From: Haplosporangium gracile
Taxonomy: Eukaryota > Mortierellomycota > Mortierellomycetes > Mortierellales > Mortierellaceae
Assembly (NCBI GenBank): GCA_015499985.1
Contig: JAAAUF010000195.1
Span: 1 to 52,058, forward strand
DNA length: 52,058 bases
Direction of reading: 5' to 3'
Positions 43,401 to 52,058 of the stretch are shown here, one piece after another; position 1 is the first letter of the stretch, and the number at the start of each line of letters is the position of its first letter. Both the position numbers and the translations under genes were made by a program. The notes beneath the pieces are model-generated. The model saw only the letters and a program-made list of their open reading frames with translations. It was not told where the DNA came from and made no database searches.

Positions 43401-45869
43401 GCTCTGGTGCTACCTACGAGCTTGCTAGGCGCAAGGTTGTCCGTGCTTTGGTCGAGTTCCGTATTCGTGGTGTCAAGACTAATATTCCTTTTGTGCAGCG
43501 TCTTGTGACTCACGAGACTTTTATTCAGGGCAAGTGCTGGACCACCTTTATTGATGATACTCCCAGTCTCTTCAACCTCGTCAAGCAGCTCAACCGTGCC
43601 CAAAAGTTGCTCGCCTACCTCGGGGACGTCGCCGTCAACGGTCCCAGCATCGCCGGTCTCATTGTAAGACTCCAGTTGGTTTCTTGTTTTATGTTTGCAT
43701 CAGTTTGCGTGGTTACTTTAGTTCAATTCTAATTTTATTTTTGCTATCAATTTGTAGGGTGAACCTCTGTTGAAGAAGGAGTTGTTGATTCCCACCTTGT
43801 CGAGCAAGGAGGATACGACCCAGGTGTTGGATGTATCTCACCCCCCTACTGCAGGATGGCGCAAGATCTTCTTGGAGAAGGGCCCCGAGGCATTCGCTAA
43901 GGCTGTCCGTGACTACAAGGGAGTTCTCATCATGGATACCACCTGGAGAGACGCCCACCAGAGTTTGCTCGCCACCCGTGTCCGTACCATTGGTAAGATT
44001 TGATCTGTTGAGATTATTGAGTAAATGTGACTGCATATTAATAATTGACAATTGACTGGAATTTTCCCACGATGGTCAATCAAAATAGATCTGTTGAACA
44101 TCGCACCGACGACTGCGTACGCTTTGCAGAACGCCTTTTCGTTGGAGATGTGGGGAGGTGCCACATTCGATGTCGCATTGCGCTTCTTGCACGAGGACCC
44201 CTGGGACCGTCTGATTCAGCTCCGCAAGCTGGTCCCCAACATTCCCTTCCAGATGTTGTTCCGTGGTGCTAATGCCGTCGGATACACCAGCTATCCTGAC
44301 AACGTCATCTACGATTTCTGCGCCAAGGCTGTCCAGAGCGGTATGGATATCTTCCGTATCTTCGACAGTTTGAACTACATCGAAAACATGCGTCTCGGAA
44401 TCCGCGCCGTCAAGGCTGCCGGCGGTATTGTTGAGGCTGCCGTCTGCTACACCGGAGATGTCTCGGACCCTAAGCGCACTAAGCACAACCTGGAGTACTA
44501 CCTCAGCTTTGTTCAGGAGCTCGTCGACGAGGGCATCCACGTTCTGGCGATCAAGGATATGGCTGGTCTCTTGAAGCCCTCTGCTGCCACGCTCCTCGTC
44601 GGTGCTATCCGTAAGCGGTTCCCCAACCTCCCCATCCATATGCACACCCACGACACTGCCGGTACTGGCGTGGCCTCAATGTTGGCTGCCGCTGCTGCTG
44701 GTGCCGATGTTGTTGATCTGGCAATCGATGTCATGTCTGGAATCACCTCCCAACCCTCGATGGGCGCAGTTGTCTCTGCACTGGAGCACACTGAGCTCGG
44801 CACCGGTATCCGTCAGGAGGATGTAGTTGCGCTCAACAGCTACTGGGAGCAGGCTCGTCTGTTGTACTCTGGATTCGAGGCCAACGTCCGTGCTGCCGAT
44901 TCGGGAGTCTACCAACACGAGATGCCTGGTGGTCAGTACACCAACTTGATGTTCCAGGCCCAGCAACTCGGTCTCGGTACTCAGTGGAACGAGATCAAGA
45001 GGGCCTATATTGACGCCAACGCCCTCTGCGGTGATATCGTTAAGGTCACACCTTCTTCCAAGGTTGTTGGAGATTTGGCTCAGTTTATGGTTTCGAGCTC
45101 GTTGAGCCGCGAGGATGTGTTGGAGAAGGCTGCCTCGTTGAACTTCCCTACCAGTGTTGTCGAGTTCTTCCAGGGATACCTTGGACAGCCCTACGGAGGA
45201 TTCCCCGAGCCCCTCCGGACGGCGATCATCCGCAACTTGCCCCGTATTGAAGGCCGTCCCGGTGCCGACATGGGCGAGTTTGATCTGGCTGGATTGAAGC
45301 TCACATTGACCAAGAAGTACGGCAAGTCGATCCGCGATGTCGATGTCTCGTCGGCCGCCATCTACCCCAAGGTTTTTGAGGACTACCGCCAGAAGGTCGA
45401 GGCCTACGGTGATCTGTCCGTCTTGCCTACCCGGTACTTCTTGAGCAAGCTCGAGTTGAACGAGGAGGTGAACGTCGAGATTGAGAAGGGCAAGACTTTG
45501 ATTGTCAAGTTGCTCGCTGTGGGACCCATCAACGCCTCGGGTAAACGTGATGTGTTCTTTGAGTTGAACGGAGAGGGTCGTAGCGTGAGCATCCAGGACA
45601 AGAACGCCGCTGTCGAGCACACGGCACGTGAGCGTGCAGATCCCAGCAAGGGTGGCGAGATTGGTGCGCCCATGTCTGGAGTTGTGGTTGAGATCCGGGT
45701 CAAGGAGGGTACGATTGTGAAGGAGGGCGACCCTATTTGTATTTTGTCGGCCATGAAGATGGAGACTGTTGTGTCGGCGCCTGTTTCGGGCAAGGTCGAG
45801 TATGTTGCCATCAAGGAGAACGATTCGCTTTCTAACGGCGATCTCGTTGCTCGTATTGTTCATGAGTAA
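40409..45869 (+). CDS. pyc: Pyruvate carboxylase
   Basis: Seven exons (40409-40615, 41727-41970, 42186-42266, 42544-42996, 43119-43663, 43758-43992, 44089-45869) join to 1181 residues, matching fungal PYC length (about 1180). It makes oxaloacetate from pyruvate, bicarbonate and ATP in the cytosol. The biotin carboxylase domain starts with [19 protein letters not shown] and has the ATP-grasp glycine loop MGGGGRGMR (189-197) and [11 protein letters not shown]. The carboxyltransferase domain has [11 protein letters not shown] (Asp 570), [21 protein letters not shown] and HTHDTAGTG. The C-terminal biotin carrier has AMKM, with biotinyl-Lys at 1145, about 36 residues from the end. There is no mitochondrial presequence, as expected for fungi. 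Intron 1 is 1111 bases and the others about 90-280. A TATAAATA sequence lies only about 20 bases upstream of the ATG. The enzyme feeds the TCA cycle and, in oil-rich fungi, citrate export for fatty acid synthesis. Confidence 0.97.
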
Positions 45870-46643
45870 GCCCTCAGGGACGTAGAGGGGGAAGGAGACG
45901 TAGAAGACACATCATACCGATTATTACAATCATTGCTATATCAATCTATTTATCTAATGCAAGGAGGGAGAGTGTTAATGATCGATGCGCCTCAAGTTGA
46001 TGAGAATGCAACGAATCCTCTTCAGGAGGAAACAGCTTGCGTTTGGTAACTGTATGTACGTGCATGCACCGTTTCAAGGAGTTAGTCTACGTCTTGTTTT
46101 TGTCTCCATTCGCATTTGTTTTTGAAAGAGGAAGGTAGTTGAGGTAGTCGTTGTGTGCTGTTGACATGCGTCGTGTTCGAATCACTTGCTTCCCAAAAAT
46201 CAAGGACTAGGGGGAAAAAAAGAGAACGCGTCCGGGAGAAGTGGAATCAGGAACATGCACTCAATCACGCATTTTATCAATGCATAGGGCGCACGATCAG
46301 GGCTGCATGGAATTTATTGCGAGAGCGAGAGAGGGAGATGGATGGCATGTCGAGGTGATGTCGTTGTCTTTGGCATTGCTTCTTTCCTTCTCTCGTCTTT
46401 TTGTTTTTTTTCTTTTCTTTTACTGGTCGAATATTCCCAATCTGCATTTCATGTTTGCCACATTCTGTCATTTCTTTCTTCTTTTTCATCTAGTCTAAAC
46501 ACTTTTTATCATCTTTCCTTATATCACAACCCTTCGCTCTTCTCTCTGTTCTTCTCTCTGCACCTCCGTCCTCCTCTCACTTTCCACCCTAACAGCCAGA
46601 ACAGGCGTCTAGCGCACATATTTCCAACTCAACAACCGCTGTA
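45870..46643. other. Intergenic region
   Basis: About 0.8 kb holding the 3' flank of pyruvate carboxylase and a CT-rich leader (46380-46600) in front of the next plus-strand gene. No other gene is seen. Confidence 0.55.
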
Positions 46644-49600
46644 ATGGATCCGGGTCCGACTTCAACAACAGGAACGACAACGGGAGGGCAGATCCATTTT
46701 GTGACACCAACGAATAGATGGTTGGGTAGCATCCCGCTCTCGACGCTTGATCCTTTGACTCTTGAACCCCTTTCGACCTATGTCCGACCTGGTCCTTCAA
46801 GAACGAAGACGAGGAAAGAGGATGAGAAGGATGATGAGGAGGCAGAAGAAGAAGAAGGAGAGGATATGAAAGAGCGTACGACCAATATTGCCGGTAAGCA
46901 ATGCCTACCACTCTATCATTCACACTTTTTCTTGTCAAGAAAAAAAATTCGCCATATCATTCATATCTAACCAAACCAACCCTCCAACCCTCCATCCTCT
47001 TTACCAATACCTTTTCAACAGGTGACCCAATATCCCTAATCTTGGCACGCCTGCAAACAACCCCCCAGGGTTGCGCATGCGGATGCACAGCCCCGGATCC
47101 ACCCAAACATTCGGATTATTACCATGCACAGCATCTGTTGAAGCTTTTGTTTCAGACACAGAGAGTCCGTTCTAAGCCGTTGAAGATGCATTTGCCAGAG
47201 TTCTTTGAGCGTTTTAGCGAGGATTCTGATGAGAGTGAAGATGATGATTGGTATGGGGAAGGAGAAGGAGGACAGGAGCAGAAGCAGGAGCAAGGGCATC
47301 CTAGCGATTCGGTCGTGATCCCCATCTTCACCGACAACAGCAGCAGCACCAAGACACTCATCCCCAACCAACCTCAACCTTCTTCTTCTTTCACCCAACA
47401 ACAGCAACGGCAAAAAAAGAAAAAGATCCCCCGCTACGTTCACTCTCTAATCCAAAACCGAAACTTCCGGAACCCACTCACAAACACCGAGATCGACGGG
47501 GAACCCACATTTTTTGTGGTCCTTGAACAGGGAAAGGGAGGGTGGTGGCATGAGCCGTGGGCGATGGCGGTGCGTCCTGCGGGTGTTCAGGGGTTCCATA
47601 CTTTATTGCATCAGCATCGGCATCAACATCAGGAGGATGGATCGGAGAAGAAGGAGGATGGAGGGGAGAGGGTGCACGGGGTTAGAAAGGTTAGAGAAGG
47701 AGAAGAGGAAAGGATGCAATTGGAGGAGGAGGAAAGGGTGCAGTTGGAGAAGGAGTTACGGAAAGAGCGGTGGCGGCAGGGGCGGATTGTTAATCTAGAG
47801 TTAGAAGCACAACGTGAGATGGGTTGGCGAAGGTGGAATCGGTCTCAGGCTACTTTTGCTGCCGAAGCCGAGATTGATGCTGAGGTCGCAGAGGGTCGAG
47901 GACAGACAAATGTAGAGGGAAGGCGAAAGAGAGCAGGAAGGAGGATGATGCGGTTAAAGTTGGGTAAGGACATTGCGTTGTTGGAACCTTCGGAATGCGG
48001 GTTGCGGTTACCCCGGCGGGTCAGAAGTCGATCGTCGTCATTGCCAAATATGGACGCTAGGCACCGAGGCGAGAAGGTGTCCCAGTCGTCGCTGTCGTTT
48101 TCGTTGTCAAAGAAGAAGGACACTAGTATGGAGAAGGCGGTCGCTAACAACAATCGCGCTACTATTGATGGATTTCGGTCGTCGATTCAAGCTTCAGCCA
48201 TACTGTATGATGTCGAGTTGGAGGATATCGGTCTGCACCAGAAAGAACAAGCACAGGAACAAGAGCAGGACCATGAAGAACGTGGCGGCGATACTGAGAC
48301 AATCAAGCAGGCAGGGAGCCAACAACAACAACATCAGGTGCCAGGACGATTCTGTGGACAACGAGGAGGACGCATAGGCAAAAAGTGGAGGAGACGTCTT
48401 GCCAGAGTCCACCATATCACTGCTGCTACTCCCTCGTCACTACCCTCAACATCCACCTTGGCGACAACAGCAGCATCACCGTCAGAGGCAACAGAAGGAT
48501 TTTCGTTTCTGCCATGGTGGGATCCAGATCCACAGCCGTTCCAGATGCCAAGCACAAAGCTGTCCTCCTTCGCCATCTCAACGCTTCCAGAACCCGTTGC
48601 AAAACTGTTTGGCGGCACCGCAATCTACTCACGCGTTACTCCTGCAAAATCTGACGCAACAGCCAATCCCGCTACCACCGACAACAGTTCCACAACGACA
48701 ACCACAGGCACCACCACCACAGTCACAAAAGAAACACCACCTACAGGAATCCCAAAGAACAACACAGCAGGCTGCCAATGGGTCCCCGTAAACCATAGAG
48801 ACCGCATTGCAGTCATGATCGGAACTAGTAAGGATTTCTTGCTCTTTCCTTCGTTCCAGAGACTGTTCTTGCGCAACTTGAGTCGTGAGGATTTTGAGGA
48901 TCGGGTAGGGAGGGTGAACAGGATCCCTTGTCCTGCAACTGCTATCGTTGTTACGAGTGGTGCTGGTGGGGGAGGGGTTGAGGAGCAGATGAGGGAGCAG
49001 GGGAGTCGGATTCAAGAGGGGCTTCAGCGGCAACAACAACAGCGAGAGCAGGAGCGGAGGGAGCAGAGGGAGCAGAGAGAGGTGGATGTGTCGGCGATGG
49101 AGGAGGGTGCTGGTGGAGGAGGACATGAGGCTGGAACGACTACTGGGCGTCCTGGGCGATCATCGTGGATGGCGTGGATGTCCCCTCGCCGCCGTCGTCA
49201 GCGAGGCGGTAGAGCCGCCACTGATTCAGCGGCAATACTTACGACTACTGCCGTCAACGCGCCAACAAATCTGGCTGAACACGATAGTCGACCTCCGCTT
49301 CCACCGTCAAGTCAGTCGACGACTGCCTTTGTGACCAGTAGTAGTACTGCCAGCAGCAGTACTAGTAGCAGGAGTGTCGCGAGTGCCGCTGGCGACAACC
49401 GAATCGAAGGCGAGAAGGGCAGCGGACTTGGAGCCAATGACAACTCGGGCCTCGACCTTAGCAACAATGCGAACTGTCTCCAGAGCAACAGCGATGGCAA
49501 TGTTGATACCCTTGATGAAAAGGCCGCTGCAAGACTTGACCCTCCGCCTGCATTTCAACAAAACAACTCTTCACCTTCGACCACGACGCCTATGCTTCAA

Positions 49601-50500
49601 AGAGTCGCCTCAGAGAGCAGCAAGGAAACGCGAGAGGAAGAGGAGAGACGATGGCAGGCGTTAGAGGAACGGTTCCTACGGGAGGACTATGATTCATCCG
49701 ATTACTCATATCCCTCTTCGTCTGATGAGGAGGATGATGAATTGGCACTGGATTATGATGGGCCGTACTACTCGAGTGAGGAAAGTGATAGTAGTGATGG
49801 CGATGATGGGTATGAAGGGTTCGGTTCAGATGACGATACTGGAGAGAGATCTCGGAGACGAAGGCAACGAGGAGGAGTGAGAAGAGGAGGTGGGTCAAGG
49901 CAGCGGTGGGGGATCCGGGACTGGCTATACTACCTCACATTCTGCACCCCACACCCCCGCACCTTTTTCACAACTAATACCACCAATTCAGATCCCACCC
50001 ACAACGGCAGCACAGGTGCAGGAGGTGGTGGCCGAACAGGATCGCTAGAATCCCGCCGCGCACGACGTCGTCGTCTTCGTCGAGAGCGCTGGCTCAGAAT
50101 CCAACAACGTCAACAAGAACAAGAATCTGCAGCCTTGCATCGATACCTCCCGCTTGTGATTCGACGACGAATGACGGCGCAGAATGTCCATCGCATTTGT
50201 ATGGTGGCTGAGTTCTGTCGGTTCTATTTTACAATTCTGATATCTATTGCTATTATGGGGGCGATTGTTTATAGCGCCGTGCATGTTGAAGCTTCGCCTC
50301 CGCATTCGCCTTCGCCGAAGGCTACGAAGGCGCCAACGGCGGCAGAGGTAGAGGTACAAGCGAAGGATTTGGTGGTACCGGCTGGTGGAGGCGGTGGAGG
50401 CGGTGGAGGGAGTTTGAGAAAGACTCCTGGGCAGTGGACGGCAAGTGTTGAGGTTTCTGGTAGGGGCGGTGGAGGTAGAGTCTGGCAGGGTGAGAAATAG
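46644..50500 (+). CDS. Large orphan protein with one C-terminal membrane segment
   Basis: Two exons (46644-46893, 47022-50500) give 1242 residues; the intron has GTAAGC and CAG ends. I do not recognise the family. Visible parts are a short structured N-terminus (QIHFVTPTNRWLGSIPLSTL) followed by an acidic cluster; a Cys-containing block right after the intron (GCACGCTAPDPPKHSDYYHA); FFVVLEQGKGGWWHEPWAMAVR (about 200-220, given here in part); long Glu/Gln/Arg-rich stretches; and DRIAVMIGTSKDFLLFPSF (about 680). Acidic Ser/Asp runs then precede IRDWLYYLTFC. One hydrophobic segment of about 24 residues (near 1148-1172) lies close to the end and is preceded by Arg-rich sequence, so a tail-anchored or single-pass protein with a cytosolic N-terminus is likely. 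A poly-Gly run follows it. No signal peptide or catalytic motif is seen. Confidence 0.7.
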
Positions 50501-52019
50501 GAGGGTAAGGATAGAAAGCAGCAGCAGCAGTCCTTGAGAGCAGTCGAAGCTTAAAAAAATAACGATTTATCATTCTCACCCTCCCTTACACTTGCTCGCT
50601 ATCATCTCGTTTTTGAAAAAAAAAAAAAAATATATATCATATATCGTACCTTTTTCGAACGATAGAATTTTTCTTTTCCTTTTGACTTCTTATGAACAAC
50701 GTGAACCCGTAACTAAAATAAAGTCAAGATGAAAAGGCGTTTCTCCACACTCGCGACGCGTCGCAACGTTTCAAATATAAAAAACATCAACAAGAACAAA
50801 GAGTACATTCCTCGATCTATTCGACCAACGAACACCCCTTGAATATTGAAAAACAAGTTTATCATCCATGGTTCCCTCTAGGCAAAAAAAAAAAAAAAGA
50901 GGGTGAAGGTTACATCTTTCGATCTGTTCAACGAACCAACCAACCGGCCTTCTCCCCCTCCTCTCTGCATTATTAAAAAAAAAGTGTATCAAAAAGCACT
51001 CCGGATCGAGCTTGTCTTAATTCACGACAGGGTTGATACTGTAAATGATCTATGATCGTGTCCAATAATACCATAATATCAATAATCGCCGTGATCATCA
51101 TGGTTGTCGGTCAGCCCTTCGCTGAAATCTCAGAAACGCGTTTTACGCGTTCAATGTATCCAATCAGGCCGCTCCCCCCTCTGACCCCAGAGCCAACCTG
51201 GCTTTCAAGCGCTTTGTCTTTCATATTCTCTCCCCTTACTCCGTACTCCTTCAAAACTTTAAAGGAAGAGTCATCTTTTTTTTCCTCTCGTAATTTATCG
51301 ACACCGAGACGCCCTTCTCCTCCGCTCCTCGTTCTTCGTTTCTTTCCCCTTGACCCTCTTCGCCCTCTTTGAGAATAGAAATAGCGCGAAAAGGAAGGCA
51401 AGGGGAGTGGGCGATGTTGTGTTGTCATAAGTGTTCATCTCTCTCATGACGTGCAGGAACTCATTGACAAGACTGGGAATATTGTTTCCACATCCTAGAC
51501 GGATAAGTAGCGACCTACTTGTTGTTGCTGCTGTTGGAATAGAAGCTGGAATTGGCGGTGTGAATTCTGGCAAATGAGGCCTAAGAAACAAAATCAACTG
51601 CGCGCCTTATTTGCTTCGTGGTCTGTGGATTCGGAGAAAAATAAAGTGGTGATCGATGAGGAGTGGTTTAAGTTAAGGGGTGATTTAATGCTATGAGCGG
51701 CATATCAAAAGTCCTAAAGGGGAAGGCGTGCTGGAGGCATGTAGCTGATTTTCCTCGTTCTAGTCGCTCTGGAGCCTTAGGAAGAAGACACACCTGCCTG
51801 TGCAGCGCATTCATCCATTTATCCATGAGAGAATGTGCTAAGAATATCTTTTTCATATTTTGCCACCATCATCCTTCTTCTTCATCATCGTTCCCTTCTC
51901 TTCATTCTCTCTCACTCTCTCTCTCTTACAGACACTGATCCCCCTCTCCTTCATCGCTTCTTTCTTTCACCAACCATGCTCTAGTCCATCGTTTCTCTCT
52001 TACTTTCTCTCGTTCACTC

Positions 52020-52022
<3 letters not shown>
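50501..52022. other. Terminal intergenic region, probable promoter at right end
   Basis: The left part contains 3' flank and A runs, with a palindromic ACGCGT cluster near 50754-50764 and two ACGCGT sites near 51137-51150. From about 51870 the plus strand becomes strongly CT-rich, as it does before most plus-strand start codons in this window. No coding region is supported inside the window. Confidence 0.45.

Positions 52023-52058
<36 letters not shown>
52023..52058. repeat. (CT)18 microsatellite at window end
   Basis: Uninterrupted CT repeat to the last base. It probably continues outside the window. Confidence 0.97.

Noticed and set aside
44676..45863. 395-codon open frame on the minus strand
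   Set aside because: It lies exactly opposite the last exon of pyruvate carboxylase and has no domain. It is a shadow of biased codon use.

Overview
The window looks like nuclear DNA of a filamentous fungus, most probably an early-diverging one of the Mortierella group. The genes are split by introns with canonical GT/AG ends and frequent TAG acceptors. There is a fungal-type cytosolic pyruvate carboxylase, a eukaryotic tRNA-Gly, and long homopolymer and pyrimidine tracts between genes. The genus is inference; eukaryotic and fungal is well supported. All exon joins were made by hand from splice signals and frame continuity.

Layout, left to right: an HSPA12-type Hsp70 with a Gln/Gly/Tyr-rich head (220-3610, +); an arginine-rich small basic protein (3978-4463, -); an 82-residue hydrophilic protein (5491-5739, +); a decayed pepsin-like protease (6131-7942, -); a mitochondrial 2-oxodicarboxylate-type carrier (8542-9954, +); a secreted 12-cysteine granulin-like protein (10147-10545, -); a 14-TM DHA2-type MFS exporter (11754-13896, -); two short inverted-repeat elements (15807-15871 and 15891-16280) next to tRNA-Gly(GCC) (16341-16410, -); a 12-exon UBA-UIM-UBX-LRR gene (16692-20858, -); a giant Sel1-repeat protein (23504-29153, +); a peroxisomal SCP2 protein (29427-30358, -); a decayed HSPA12-like copy that keeps intron positions (32541-33982, +); an intronless Unc93-like MFS protein (34837-36177, -); a 4.2-kb stretch with no gene seen; pyruvate carboxylase (40409-45869, +); and a large orphan protein with one C-terminal membrane segment (46644-50500, +).

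The genes do not form a cluster or an obvious pathway. Pyruvate carboxylase, the oxodicarboxylate carrier and SCP2 belong to central carbon and lipid metabolism, which would suit an oil-rich fungus, but nothing shows co-regulation.

The most unusual locus is 16692-20858. One open frame joins a Cdc48/p97 adaptor head (UBA, UIM, UBX) to an Elongin-C-type BC box and a Rad7-like leucine-rich-repeat tail. This suggests a single polypeptide that could link a cullin-type ubiquitin ligase to the Cdc48 unfoldase.

Pyrimidine-rich tracts on the coding strand precede most start codons. The same kind of tract fills the last 200 bases, so a plus-strand gene probably begins just beyond the right edge.
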